From: Acanthaster planci
Taxonomy: Eukaryota > Echinodermata > Asteroidea > Valvatida > Acanthasteridae
NCBI RefSeq assembly: GCF_001949145.1
Contig: NW_019091433.1
Coordinates: 1-64,000 of the forward strand
Direction: 5' to 3'
Length of the DNA stretch: 64,000 bases
Shown here: positions 35,642 to 62,411 of the stretch, piece by piece
Layout: every line of letters starts with the position of its first letter
Position numbering within the stretch: position 1 is the stretch's first letter
Translations under genes and position numbers: made by a program
Notes under the pieces: model-generated
Databases searched by the model: none
Told to the model about the DNA's origin: nothing
The model's input: only the letters and a program-made list of their open reading frames with translations

Positions 35642-38600
35642 ATGTTTTGTGAAAAGGTCTTAGAATTGATTCAAGAATTACAGAGGTCAAGAGATGGAAC
35701 AATGCTACCTTTCAACGTAAGTCAGTTTATTTGTAATCATGACATGCCATCTACGGTCTAGCAAGTAAATAGCATCTGAGAATCCTTTCCTTCTTCCATT
35801 AATGTCCATGGTCACTGATGAGTGCTGGTACACATGACACATACATCATGTAAAGTGATACTGATTAGTACCGGTATATAAAAAAACAGTGCTGACCATT
35901 GCTAACGTTTATAGTGGCGACATCATGAACAAGCAAGGAACTTACATGTACATTGTACTGTAGCCTGACTAACGTTAGACCATTCAACTGGTCAACTTCA
36001 GCACTGCATGTTCAGGGGGCAGTCATGATGTAGGCTCCTACATTACCCCCCAGAATCGTGGGGGACGTCGGACCCCACAGTTCTAGGGGTAGGCCTACAT
36101 CATATGTCATGTTGCAAGCCCTCTACATCAAATGTAGGTTAGGCTAGGCCTATGGCCCGTGTGTAAAGTTTACATCATTGAGAAGCAGACAGTCATCAGG
36201 TCACTCACTGTCATTTGTCATGTTTGTTTTCGCTTGTATGCCACACTCCCATTATGCCCTTGTCATTCTCACAGTCGGAATGACATCACTGAATCTTGGT
36301 TCTGTCTGATTGGTCAGTTGGTGGCTGTTCCTTACTTCACACTTGGGATTCAAACTCAAAGTGGCGAAAATAGTGTTGCTGTCCATGCCATGTCGAAAAT
36401 CTGAATTATCAACCAAACTCTTAACCTTTAGGCTTTACACAAAATATGCTTGAAATTTCACTGTTTTCACATCCATAGCGCATGCGCTATGTATGTCTCC
36501 CACACTCTACCGAAAAGGTTTCAGTCATTTTTATCACATTGCAACAAAAAATGGAGAAAACATACAAATCCATACAAACTGAAGGGAAGGTTGCCCCCTT
36601 GCCCAGACGCGAGTGCAATAAATGGAACAACCTCTGACCGCGACAATGCATGTGGGAGCTGGCAGACAATTGCATAGTTCTTGGGGCGGATTGTGCAGTA
36701 ACATGTAAGGGGTGGGGAGGCAGTGCCCGGTGGTTGGGCTTATGGGCATGATCAGATAATCTGATGACAGATGGTCAGATGGTATGTAATCAGTCATGTC
36801 ATTATGAACGTCTAAACTTCACCAAATTACCTTCTGCGCTTATCATAAAAGTATAAAAATTGGACAAATTCAAAATTTGTAAAAACTGAACATTTTGGAT
36901 GTATTGTTGGAGGCCACTGCTTTATGTCAAGAAGTCCTCACTCACCCTTGTGAGTTCCATAGTCACGATAGTGCTCATGCTGTGCGTAATCAGTTGACAT
37001 GGTTGATCTCTACAGTTGCTAGACTTGAATCAAGTCAGATTTACGTTGCTCTCCCCTAGTCAGCCATTCCTTCAGCTGCAGCCTGTGTGCACTACACGGT
37101 CATCGCGCTCAGCCTGGCAGCTTGCATAACCTTCATAGGGCACCCTCTTTTGATAGCCTTTATTGTACAACATGTTTCATACGTCATCAGTCAGTAAGTC
37201 CGACTTGACAGTTAAGCCAATTGGACCCCCCCATCAGTAATATGCAGTTATTCATAACTGCATATGAACGACATGATCTTGCATAATGTATACGGAATTT
37301 CCACCAGTCAAATTAGTCAGAGTTGTGGACTCGTTCATTATAGTGCACGTATGAATGACGTAAAAACAAGTCTGGCAATGTTACTGGCTGCAACCACATT
37401 TGGTAGATGAGCCCATTCGCTGTGTACAAAGGGTTGGCAGATTTGCCAAGTCGGGATTTCTGAACTGAACTCATAGTAATAAGTGGACACAAGAGGGCGC
37501 GAAGCAAGTAACAGTGCGCAGTAACAGCATGTATCCAAAGCATAAACGAAGATGTCACAGAGATCCCGACTTAGTCAAGTCTGTACAGTTGCTTGATCTT
37601 TGTGTGGTTACTCGATATTACTGCATGATTTGTCAATAATTCCACCATTGGCTAATCACCTTTTCTTTCTAAATCATGGATTGTTACCATGGTTACCAAG
37701 CTGGTTGGTTGCTGTACCCAAGAACCAAGAGGGTAATAGTTACTCTATGATTTTATGAGCATTTCTGTTACAATTCTCTGTCATTCTTGGTCCAGGAAGA
37801 TAAAGTGAGGCAAGTCTTGGAAGAAATGAAAGCTTTGTATGACCAGAACCAGGCCGATGTTGTGTGAGTAAGCTTTAAGTACACTAAGTACATGTACATG
37901 TGCAATGATTTAAAGTTAAAATCTCAGCACCCTGAAAACAGATTAACAAGATACAACCTTAGACCACTGGAAGTTTTCTTTGAAGAAAAACTTTGTTCCT
38001 GTAATTTCTTATTTAATGATTCAATAACACTTATTTATGGAAATGTCCAGTCACAGAACAACATACGCTGTGAAGATCCTAAAATCAAGTGTAGTGAACC
38101 AGTGTAAATTCTTATTGGTTTGTGTGGTTCTATTGGCAGGAGGACCAGGGAAGAAGGCCAGAGTGGTCTGTTCTCTGGAGTGCAGTTACGTCACACTTGT
38201 CTGGAAAGAAACCAGCGATGTCTCTTGGCATATCTGTAAGAGTCTCTCAAGATTCTTTTTTTTCCTTCTCACTCTTGTTAGGTCAAAAAAAGTCTCTGGT
38301 TTCTGGTCAGAGGCTGGCTTCAGAAGTGGTGCTGCAACACTTTTGTTTTTGCCCCTCACTTTTTGCCTAGAATTGATGTACATGTATGTATAACGTGCGA
38401 TGTCCATCACAACTGCATTGTGTACGTACCGCCGCTACCCGCTACCACCACTGAATTAGACTGGCCCCCCTCTCACTCTTTACTGTTTAAAAGCATTCTC
38501 GGCCTGTAGATGTACTTGTACACAGGACTTAAGACCACCTTGTTTGTCCAGTTCCTAGATGTAAATGTATAACATATTAATGACATCACGTCGTCTGAAA

Positions 38601-41600
38601 AAGAGTGCCTGACTAAATGTATGGGGCCTAGAAGGACTCCTTTACTGTACATATTACTCCACCACACACCATCTAAACATGTTTAAATTACGCAGTAGGA
38701 GGATTCCAATGGATCAAGCAAGTTTGGCAGTTTTTGGACATCATAATATGCCAACTTAAAACCTTTTAGTTTTGCCGACGTGCAGGTGTATGGCGACACT
38801 CGCTGACCAGAAACCGGAGACTTTTGGGGGGATCTTATTGCTCATTTGTCAAAAGTCACCGTATGAGGCCTTTGAAAGCGGTTCATGAAAAGAAAGCACA
38901 CATGTACATGCCTGTACAAATTGTTTCTATTGGTTGCACTCTGGTTGATGTCTTGGAAATGAGAGAAGCCCAGTTGAAGTGGTGTTCGTCACAAGAGAAA
39001 CCACAAGTTAGACTTTAGGCAGATTGTAACACTGCTAGGCTGTGCTAAATATTTTAATATTTTCAATGAATTATCAATTTTGGAATCTTTATTGTTGACA
39101 ATGATATTCAAAGGCAACAATCAATTATAGGGTAGAGGGTGAACTTTAATTATTTGGTTACAAAATAGCATTCTAAAAGCATGTTTCAAGGTGTTATAAG
39201 TAAACTTTAAGGCAGGTGGATGCATATGCCCAACAATAAAGCCCAAAAAATTCCTTTTCCTTGCCCTTTTTTGTTTATTTTATTGTTGTCTGATTTCTCC
39301 TCAACTAAGAGAATATATCAACAAATCACCCATTGAGTGCAATTATCTGTTGGACTCCTGTTTTCCGCCTTTAACCCTAACTGCCCAAGGGGTTGCTGGA
39401 CCTAACCTTCCCCATTCACACAAAGTTAAACGCCCATACGGGACTTTGTGCACATAGGCTGTTGGGCTTAGTTTTTCTGAAGTATGCCAAACCCAATGCA
39501 AAAGCCAGCTGTTATGGGCCTACCTGACCATGTGTAAAAGATTGCAGTATTACATTTTATTCTGTTGCTGTGATCTTTCACTTTGACAGACATAACCGGC
39601 TTGCCATCATTCGAAACATGAGATGGGAGTTTGGTAGTGTGCTCCCAACAGACGTCAAGCAGAACTTGTCAGAGCAGGAGGTACAAATAAAATTTGGGTC
39701 ACCGTCACCCACTTGTATCCGTCTTTGAAATATGGACTCAAACAGCATGAAAGGGTATCATGTCAGAAAATTCTACTCTGAGAGGTCAGGCAGACATTTT
39801 TAACCACTTGCTGCCGGGCTCAATTAAAATGACCGTGCACAAATACGAGCGTTTTTTCAGGATTTTCCATTTTCAAAATTCTTCAAAAATTCATTACTTC
39901 ATTTACTGGACGTTTACACCCACACAAATGACTGTCTGGTGGCTACTCTAATCCAACAGGCAACGTCTATTGACGCCCACGTATTTCAGCCAGACCTGCT
40001 GCCTTGTAAAGAGAGCCCAGATTGTGCGGTGTTGCGAAATTTCCTTTTGTTTTAAAAACTAGAGCAGTTCGCTGCTGGCGCGTATTGTATCACTCAGCAC
40101 TGCAGTGCTGGAGAGCTTTCGTCCATGGTTGTAATCCTTCGTATTAAATGCCACAAATAGTGGTATAGTGTCTCAAAAAAAGGACGGATTACCTCCGCTA
40201 TTGACAACTGAAAAAATGCTCTTCAAGTCCCAGCAGCTCGTTGTTTTCTTTTGTTACAAGACCCGGCTCCTTTGTCTGATTTTGGGCTCCCCAGCTATGT
40301 GTAAAAACATGAGGTACCCGATACCGGGTCCCCCGGCGCGAAGTGGTTAACCTTGCTGGGAAGGCACCCGTAGCTGAGGTTTTGTACAAGAAACCTTGTT
40401 GACAGTGAAAGAGTTTCAAAAATGTTTCTTACAACATTTGCACGAATTAGGATAAATGACAGGATAATTAGCCAAGAAGAGATTCATCAACTTTAAAGCA
40501 TGTCGATCTGGTGTTTGCAGTGCTGTTATGCAGGTGTTTTTTTTCACCATAGTTCCAGTGGTTTACAAAATACAACAAATCCATGGCAACCTACATGAGG
40601 TCGTTAGGCTCTGACGGTTTGGATCTGACTCAGGTAATTAAATTCTGATGAAGTGAGCGATTGACTGCGATGTTTTCTTGAACCCCTAACCCTTGAAAAG
40701 TGTGGCAGAGTTGGGAGTCATCCCAAATGTCCATGATTCAAAATTATGGAATTCCCGTTTTGCTTTGGCAAGATACCTCTGCACTGATGATGCCAAATGT
40801 GTGCTTTCCTGTGGTGCTCATTCAAATGTGGGCCTCCGCTGGCTCCCTCAAAAAGAGCACATGTAAGCAAGTCTGATGTTACCAGTGCACTGGACTTTTG
40901 GCTTTGGGCTGTTTTTGTGTAACTTTTGTTGAAAGTGCATCAAGATATTTTAACAGAATGATTTTACAGTTCAAAACTAAAAGTTTTCAGGGTTTTGTTG
41001 CTGTAATGAAAAAGACAATTGTAAAAAATACGAATCTTGTGTAGCTGTTGTGTGATACAAATTGACAATTTCTTTTAAATTATCTTTATTTCTTGTCAAA
41101 ATGTTGTCTTCTCATTACACAGGATCGGAAACCACCAAAAAGTTTATACATTGAGGTAAGAAGTTAACAATTTCTCTCTTTTGAACCTAGAGTGCCAATA
41201 TTTAAAAAGGAAACATTTTTGTCTCTGTTGACTTGAACTAAATAGCAGGCTTTCTGATGACTGCGCACTTTTTTCATTTTCAGGTTCGTTGTTTGGTTGA
41301 CCACGGTGAGTTTGAAACTGAAGATGGAACAATAATCGTTCTCAAGAAAAACAGCCAGGTAAGCTAAATACGAGGGTCATTGAAAATATCCTGACAGAGA
41401 CTCCAAGCCGGAGTTGTAATGACTTGAGTCAATGACTCGACTCGAGTCCGACTCAAGTCACAATTTTCTGCGACTCAACTCAAGTCCCGACAGGTTAATG
41501 ACTCAACTCGACTCAAGTCTATGGCCAAATGACTCGACTCGACTCAAGTCTATGGCCAAATGACTCGACCCAAGTCTATGGCCAAATGACTCAACTCGAC

Positions 41601-42685
41601 TCAAGTCTATGGCCAAATGACTCGACTCGACTCAAGTCTATGGCCAAATGACTCGACTCAAGTCTATGGCCAAATGACTCGACCCAAGTCTATGGCCAAA
41701 TGACTCAACTCGACTCAAGTCTATGGCCAAATGACTCAACTCGACTCAAGTCTATGGCCAAATGACTCAACTCGACTCAAGTCTATGGCCAAATGACTCG
41801 ACTCGACTCAAGTCTATGGCCAAATGACTCAACTCGAATCTTTCATGGAGACTCAACTCGAATACAAGCTTACAAGACTCGAGTCTCAAGCAAAATTTTG
41901 GTTAACTAGATACCTGTCACCTTAATTGATTATCAGTATGTCTAAATGAAAATTGTTCAAAAATTTCTAACTCAAATTGACTCGAACTCGGTACTTGACT
42001 CATCTACAGAAAATGACTCAACTCGACTCTTGACCTAATGACTCGACAACACTGCTTACAACACTGCTTCAAGTTAACCTTGGGAGTGTTTCACATCAAC
42101 ATGAGTCAAACCTGTCCAGAAATTTTAACAAAACATCCTTCAAGAATATTTTAGAGTTGTTTTGATTTAGTTCAACTTCATACCTTTCGCTGATTGTGAA
42201 ATTTGATACAGTTCCTAATCTCTAAAATTGTCTTTTCTTAGAGGGACCTCTTGCATTGTGTGGTGTTTTTAAATTTGTCCGCCAAAATCTGATTAATTAT
42301 TTTATTGACAGAGTCAGAATCGATTCGCTCACAAGTCCAGATACAGCAGATATAAAGAGGAATGCCTTACTACATTTCATTTAAATAAATAGCTTGTGAC
42401 TTGGCCCCAGACTGAATAACTTGTGATGGAATTGCAGGGACTTGTGATGGACTCAACTATAGTTCTCTTTTTTTTTAAAATGAATATCAAGACGTGGATT
42501 TATTGCTTTCTTCACAAAGTTCAGCGTTCAGCTGCCCAACATTTTGAACATTTTAGGTGATAAAAAGACCACATTTAATACTTTCTGCATTCTGTATTTG
42601 TCCCCCTTATCCATAGCATTTTCTTCAGAGGTCACAGTGCGAGCATCTGATATGGCAAGGAGTTCTGGAGCACATCCTGTCCTGA
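35642..42685 (+). CDS. GINS1: GINS complex subunit 1 (PSF1)
   Basis: Eight exons: 35642-35716, 37796-37863, 38140-38235, 39590-39680, 40553-40633, 41123-41155, 41284-41358, 42617-42685. They sum to 588 nt, 195 residues (human PSF1 has 196), with all phases consistent. The start [15 protein letters not shown] is the conserved N-terminus. Further landmarks are [16 protein letters not shown] (residues about 28-43), the [17 protein letters not shown] helix, [25 protein letters not shown], the invariant [15 protein letters not shown] and the C-terminal B domain VLKKNSQHFL…[12 protein letters not shown]1 joins PSF2, PSF3 and SLD5 in the GINS tetramer, which with CDC45 and MCM2-7 forms the CMG replicative helicase in the nucleus; its B domain contacts CDC45. 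Intron 4 carries a piggyBac-like MITE and intron 7 a minisatellite. Neighbour TIMM9 is divergent; PRKD converges. Confidence 0.97.
39800..40350. mobile_element. piggyBac-like MITE, copy 2
   Basis: A 543-bp body bounded by TTAA at 39800-39803 and at 40347-40350. The termini are CCACTTGCTGCCGGG and, inverted, CCACTTCGCGCCGGG, matching at 12 of 15 positions. It is in intron 4 of GINS1. It has the same internal order as copy 1 at 28170-28765 but in the opposite orientation. It has no transposase frame, so it must have moved with an enzyme from elsewhere. Confidence 0.88.
41405..42055. repeat. Minisatellite of about 26-31 bp units in GINS1 intron 7
   Basis: Eleven copies of TCTATGGCCAAATGA are separated by one or two CTCGACTCAA/CTCAACTCGA blocks, so unit length alternates. 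The array is at about 41515-41835. The edges, GGAGTTGTAATGACTTGAGTC on the left and GACTCGACAACACTG on the right, resemble the terminal parts of the CATCACAAGTC palindromic MITEs, so the array may have expanded inside such an element. It is intronic and does not disturb the reading frame. Confidence 0.9.
42311..42462. repeat. Decayed CATCACAAGTC palindromic MITE
   Basis: GATTCGCTCACAAGTCCAG on the left and GGGACTTGTGATGGACTCAA on the right form inverted arms of the family best seen at 57824-58053. The copy is diverged and lies at the end of GINS1 intron 7, about 150 bp before the last exon. Confidence 0.55.
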
Positions 42686-45600
42686 TCCAAACAATAGAGG
42701 GCGCACTTCACCAGCTATGTGGCAGTTGAGAGGTTTCAAAACTGTCTCTCAAAATTTCTTCACAGCTACCATTGGACGCACCCCTGATCTACAACCAAAA
42801 AGCCACTTGCAAGTTAAATTTGAATAAAATCTAGTATACTGAGTTCTTTATATTCACGTGAACATAACAACTTGAATTCTCCATACTAAAACCACTGTTG
42901 CTATACCTCGTGATTCGGGGCAGGCTTTTGCTTAGTGACATAAGAGAGGCCTTGCAACAATACAGTGTTCTCAATGGATAAGAACGGCACAAAGGAACCG
43001 GTCCATTCCAGAGATGGTGGTCGCTATGCAAAAGCTTGCCCCGAATCACAAGGTATAGCAACAGAGTCTTTAGTCTGGGGAAATCAAATTGTTACGTTCC
43101 TGTGCAATCAGATAACACAGTGTATCAGATTTTATTCAAATTGAACTCGCAAGTGGCTTTTTACATCTGTACACAGGGAAGACTGTCCTTAGAGTAACAG
43201 CACTAACGTCTGGCCAATCAAAACTCCTACTTCCACTTGTCGCTTTTAGGTTTATCTGATTGTTTTCAGAATTGAGATTGAAAGGATTCTTCCTGATTTC
43301 AGAATTTTTTCATCAAGATTTTCTTGATTTCAGGATTTTTGTCAGTTTTCTCCACACGATCTTTAAAGTCTTTAAAATCCTGGTTTACCATTATGGTGTC
43401 TTGATGTATTACAGTCAATAAAGAGCACAAGAACTAAAGCAGAACAGAGCGTGCATAGGCTCTGTACCGCTGTGGGTCCCAGAAACCCTCTGATAATTCA
43501 TTCCTGGATATTTCATTTTGCTCCAATCTCATCCATGTTTTACTGACAGCCAGTGAGAAATGTTCACAGGTTAACTAGAATAAAACGTTCCTAGTGACAA
43601 GTGCAGCTCCTCGGCCAAGTGTCTGCTGTACGTTTTCTGTTAAGTTTCTCTGCTAGGGGAGAAAAGCACAGGAAAGGGTATGCTTAAAATTGTAATGCAG
43701 CAATGGATAGGGCTACTCCATTCAAAGTACGTGTATACTATAGATTAGAAAATGGGCTTGAGTTAAGCACAGTGTTCTGCATTAGTTCCCATAACTTCTC
43801 TGCTAAAATTAGTCAATTCCATGAAATAGACAGGTACTTTTGGAAGTGCTCATTTGACAGTGGTTCCCTGTCGGACTTGAAGAAGTTGATGTTTGTTACA
43901 GAAAATAAACTCTTTGAAACTGTTTGTAATCAGGAGGATTGTGCATTGCATGCTGCATGTTTGTAGTAGACGTATTTTCAATGAAAATAAAAAGACCTTG
44001 TAAAGTTCTGATATTAGCCCAATCGTCTTCCGGTAAAGACCTGAAACAGGCATTTACCTAAAAAACTGGTATCCCTGGACACTGTGCCACCTTTGTGCGA
44101 GTGGATAAAGCACGTAAGAACAACATTAGAGAGGCATAATGGGCATGCTTTACACTCGCCGAGTCTCTGTAAAGAGTGCATTTTATTTTCCAAATACTCC
44201 ACCAATCCCATGGCGGCCTCAGTAAGAATTTTATTTATAACGATACCATTCAGTCCCTTTTGAGTTTGTCCTTTATTTGTCTTTAACTGTATACTTTAGA
44301 CACTACAGCTTTGTGGAGGAAAGACTGTACATTTCCTCATATTTATATTATTCATAATAATAATACACGTAACAATACAAGTAATTGCTGGGCTTATTCA
44401 GCAAATGAAATGGGTTTCTCTCTCTCTCAAAAATGTATATCCACAGTACACGAACTGATCCTCAACACGAGTCACTAATGAAGAATTAAAGTGGCTGAAT
44501 ATTTACGTACATACAATATGCAGTCCATCAATACATCCAATCCGACACGGATCACCATAAAATAACAATGGGGTCTGCGGGTCCACCCACAATTAACTTT
44601 CAAGATTTCTGTGGTCAGATAAAACCAGGCAAGGGAGTACCATTCTGAGATTGTGACTCTCAAAAAGTAACAGTATTTATAACATTGGCCGCAGAGGTTG
44701 AAACTGCCCAGTTTGGTAGCTTCTGTCACATTGACATTGTTATTTGTCAATGTGCCAACTCTCCACCAACAGGTGACAACATATTGCTCCATCAAATCAC
44801 GGTGGACCTGAATTTTCCAACATTTTGGAGGCCATCAGGACGTTCTGATGATCAAGAACATAAATATGCCCCATAAAGTCCAACCTAATGCCATGAAAGC
44901 CAATTAGAAAGGGGAAAAATCTGCTTTTTGGAACCAAAATGTTTACAAATGAAGATGTATGTGCACTCGGAGTGACAATTCAAGTTCTCATAATCCTTTC
45001 TAGCTTAAGGAAGCAAATGATAAATGTGCAGTGCATCAAAAATTCTCAAATGAATATAATTCCAATTGCTTCCCAAAATTGCTCGTGAGCAGTTGTTACC
45101 ACATCCAAGGTTTTCAGTTCAGAGAATGTCAAGTCACATATTTGCCTGTCGTTAATATGTTGGTTGGGCCCCCAAATTAATGTAATCACTGTTGCAATAA
45201 CTGGGCCTGTTCAGGGGTTTGAATGTTAACTGCTTTTACTATAGCCTCAGTGACATAATACTGTTCATGTCTGACAGCCAAACCTTGGTATACTATAAAC
45301 CTTGAAACCACAATACCAACTCCTAATTACTGGACTGAATACTTGCCACGGAATAATTTATCAAACTACAAAGAACCACAAAAAGAACCACAAAAAGTTT
45401 GTTTTCAATTCCAGACCGCTTCCCTTGACTTTTGCAAGAGTCGGACAATTGCACTCTTGGGAAATAGCCACGAGAACTACTGCTAGTGACTACAGCGTTT
45501 GTTTACTGTACAAATCTAATATTGACCAAAGATTGTGAAGAGCCCAGGTTTAAAGCAGAGGCATGGCTGACCAGTCTTGCAATTCCTCAAATGGCATTCT

Positions 45601-48600
45601 TAAGCCCACGTACATGACAGACCACGGCACAGCGCTCTTACAATGCCATTTTCAAAGGGTGCAAAGAAATGGCCCTACATTTTTTGGCAATTCACCAATT
45701 TGGTAAACCTCTTTCAATGAAAACTTTTTACTCGAGGAAAAATAAAGTGTATTGGTATAAATGAAGCACAGGTCACTTTTGCAAGGAACACCCCCGCTTC
45801 GTTAAACACATAACATCTTCCATCAGATGACAACACGGACAGATAATGTGAGAAAATAAAATATTCATCAACTTCAGAGGTGTGAACCACTTTCTCTAGT
45901 ATTTTTGCATGGGAGATTTTCTTTCATGGCATCGTCAGAGGCAACGTTGCACTTTCCTCCAACTTCTCTCTGGTCATGACACAACCAAGAACATGCCTTA
46001 CCTAAGAAAAAAAACCCCAAAGGTTCTGGGTAAACTAACCAAATGAACAAAGCATTACGGGCATTCTCTTAATGTTAATACCTTTTTTATATTATTCTGT
46101 ACATAACTATATATATATACATGTATATATACACACATATGCATCAACAGAAAACAAAAACCACTTTGGAATACAACATCGTTGACGTGTTGTATAAATG
46201 TTTTTACTATCAAAACACCAAGCACTTGATGTAAAATGGAGATAAAAACCTAAAATTTTTATACACGTAAAAATACACACCATAACCCTGATAAGACACC
46301 AAAATAAAAGGAAAAATACTTAAAAACTGAGAAAACATGAACAACGTGAAGATACTTTATATGCTGGTATGTCATTTTATGGATATAAAATAGCTATTAA
46401 TACAGTGACAAATAAATATTACAAGAGTATACTACTGTTGGAGACACCTTGTTCTGTGTTAACGTGTAGGTTAACCTCTATTTGACAGACGGCACAACAA
46501 AACTTGCCATGCATTTCTTCAACGCCATAGCTTCAAAGGGTAACAAAAGAAATGCCTGATATTGCCAGAATGCTGAACATGTAATGACTGTACCTGTGCG
46601 TGAGATTAAGAAATCACTCAGATCACAGAACACTGATCAAAAACAAGTGGACAAAGGAAGTAGCTCGGAAAAGTAAATGCCAATGAAAAAAAAATCTGGC
46701 AATTAACTTTGATACGCGCCTTACTTAAAGGTAAATACTCAAATGGTTTTCAACCAAATAAAGACTATTGTTTATCCACTCTTTGAGTGAACATTACTGA
46801 CAGCATCCCCCAAAGGAAACTGTTCTCACAAACTCATTTCCAACATAATCAAAATTCTTGCATTTGCCATTCACGTATGAAAACTGGTATGCATATTTCT
46901 AGTAGTAAGAACAATTGGTGTGTTTAAGATTACAGTGACTCTGATTTATTTCACCCATTTACAGTTAATGTACACAGGTTTTTGGTACCACTTCAATTTT
47001 CTGTGACCTTTCAAATCCATTCATTCCTCATGGTAGGACCCACTTGTTCTATGTAAATCACATGGTGACATATACCATGGCGGGTACTTCTGAGAAGTAT
47101 TTCTGACATTTACGGTTTTATCAAGGGTTTTGTTGAAGTTTTGTTTTCTGTTTTGTATTTTCTTTTTTCAGGTAAGCTCATTTACAGTTCATTTTTTTCA
47201 CTGAAAGATTTTGGGGGGCTTATGAATGAAAAACTATGTAAAAACCATTTTATCTCTTAGTTTAGGATAAATTTTTTGAATAATTGGAAAGTTCATTTAA
47301 TAAAACCAACTTCCTATGTTTACATTCTTCATGTGATAACAATTCCTTTAAATGCTTTCCTGATAATGCATTTACGCATGACACCTCTGAGAAATACACC
47401 AAAAAATGTTACTGTCACTTGCCAGAAATTTAGAATTTCATCAAATAAACGTTACAACGGGACTTCAACAAGGTTTTCAACAAGGTTCAGATAACAGGCG
47501 ATTTTTTTCTTTGTCAAAAACTTGATCTTTTGTTTTTTCTCCATCCTATCCATTTGCTTAGCCTCCAAGTTCAATTGTTATGGGAAATATTGCACACCAT
47601 GCAGCACAAACTGGCAAGAGCGATCTTCCTTATCTAGAGAACCATATGCACATATGTTGCACATCACCAAGTGATAGGAAACAAGGAAAACATTGTACGC
47701 ATCCTTCAACAGATTTCGTGCACACTCCCCCAAGTGTAAACGGCAATGTACAAACTGGAAATGCATGAAACGGTAGTTGTTTACATCTTGCCCCCTTCGC
47801 AATGTGTGAAAGCAAACACATGATTACAAATTGGTAAGATGAGGTTCCGCTTCTTCGCAACTTTTAACCTCCCCCCATTAAAAATATACCACCAAATGAG
47901 ATAACCTTTACATGCATTACCTTTGCTGCATTAAGCATGATAAAATGGTAAGTTTTAAAGCACTGTTTTACAGAGTTTAGGAAAAGAATGAAATCAGAAA
48001 CATTCCTTCCACTTTGCAAAACTCATGAAAAAGAGACAATTCCTGACACATTCCTTACGTCTCCAAATAATTTAATGTCTCCTTAAGTTTGATCTGAATC
48101 CATATCTTTGTTCATGATTTCAATGTTTTTGTGGATTCAAGGAACACAAAGTAATTTCCTCGTTCTTTGCCTACAACAAGCTGACTTGCTTGAAATCACA
48201 ACCAACAGAGATTGACAGCCAACAAATGTCTTAAAGGCCCTCCACTACTGACCACTCTCCCTTCCAGGTATTTAAGGTCAAACAACAATTCCTCTCTTCA
48301 TATAGTTCACTAGATGAGTCCAGATGAACTCCTAGAGGCAGGGATGCCATTCATGGAAGGGCATACATCCAAATTCAACAAGTTCGGAGTTGTAATGCAG
48401 GTCTCCAACATGAAAGTGGCTTAATACTGTTTAACACACACATTTTGGAAGTGGACCAATATGATTAAACCCAGGTCATGAAATAGTCTGCCAAAAGTTT
48501 GTACAAAACAGACGTCTACATGTACATCTACATGTATCATCCTCTGGCAAGCTTTACTCAATACCACCTAAGTTAGCCCCAGTGAACAGACTGTAAACAA

Positions 48601-49436
48601 GATTCTTCACACTTCCATTAACAGGAAGAAGGCTAAACATAGCCTAACATGACATAATTCCCGCTGCTGATTGTCAATGCAATCTAGTATACACTGTGTT
48701 TCAATGGCAAAATGGGGCTGCTTTTATTAGTTTGAAGGACTGATGGAGAGAGCAGATACACCAAGTTAATGTTGAAAAACCTTCACAGTTGAAGATAGGA
48801 TCCCTTGTCCAAAGTCTTCTTCCAGTTTGTGCGATTTGACCGAGTTGTTTCCACACAGCTTGGCAAACGATGGCATAACCAAACCAGCGTATGGCTTCTT
48901 TCCAGTTGGAAAGAGGAGTGTTCAGTGTGATCCCAGCTAATGTTAAAAGGGCAAACAGTCGACCTCATTACCAAGTTGTTCAGGGTGGAAACAGTGAGTG
49001 CTTCAAACCTAAACAAGAGGCAATCCCACTGAAGTTTTCCAAAATGTTTCAAATTTTCAGACATTCCCCAGACCCACTCCAGACAAGTCTCCAATCCTTG
49101 GGCATGGACCTTGAACATGCGCCACACTTGGACAACACACAAAAGCAGTCTTTGCTTTCAACACTGAGAAACAGACCCGTCCACCAAATGACAAGGAAAA
49201 ACAATGCCCACTACCCATAACTCTGAGACAAAACATGCATACAACGGCAGGTGCAACCTTATACTTATCCAGACTTGTACTTTATGATACATACATCATT
49301 CGGGTATTACCACAAAAGAAGGAGAAACAAAAATAGTGAAGAAGACATGAGAAGACTGGGAAGATTTCAAGAAGTCATCTTGCAGATAGATGGTCAGGGT
49401 GATGTTGTGAGAGTGGGGGGCCAGGGGAGGTGGTCA
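42686..49436. other. Spacer between convergent GINS1 and PRKD
   Basis: These 6.75 kb hold the GINS1 3' flank, a hairpin element (42797-43162) and, from the right, the presumed PRKD 3' UTR, since PRKD reads leftwards to 49437. AT-rich low-complexity DNA covers about 46070-46340, with (TA)n near 46110 and A-rich stretches. The short open frames at 43703-43966, 44475-44795 and 47578-47860 have no recognisable domain and are likely chance. Confidence 0.5.
42797..43162. mobile_element. Long hairpin element downstream of GINS1
   Basis: The outer arms AAAAAGCCACTTGCAAGTTA… and …TTGAACTCGCAAGTGGCTTTTT pair, continuing as AATTTGAATAAAATCT with AGATTTTATTCAAATT. Further in, GTTGCTATACCTCGTGATTC with GAATCACAAGGTATAGCAAC and GGGGCAGGCTTTTGC with GCAAAAGCTTGCCCC also pair. 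The total is 366 bp with a small loop near 42975. No open frame. This is a fold-back MITE; the family is not known to me. Confidence 0.88.
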
Positions 49437-62288
<12,852 letters not shown>

Positions 62289-62411
62289 CTGAGCACAAAC
62301 AGGCCAAAAACAGACATGACCATAAGATAACAATTAACTACCTTGCATCGTTAACAGTTGTCTGTTACCGAAAAAAATGCCAGTGGTTCATAAATTGGTT
62401 GGCAATGCCAT

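Noticed and set aside
41515-41835. CRISPR-like repeat array
   Set aside because: Unit length varies, there are no unique spacers, and it lies in an intron of a eukaryotic gene.
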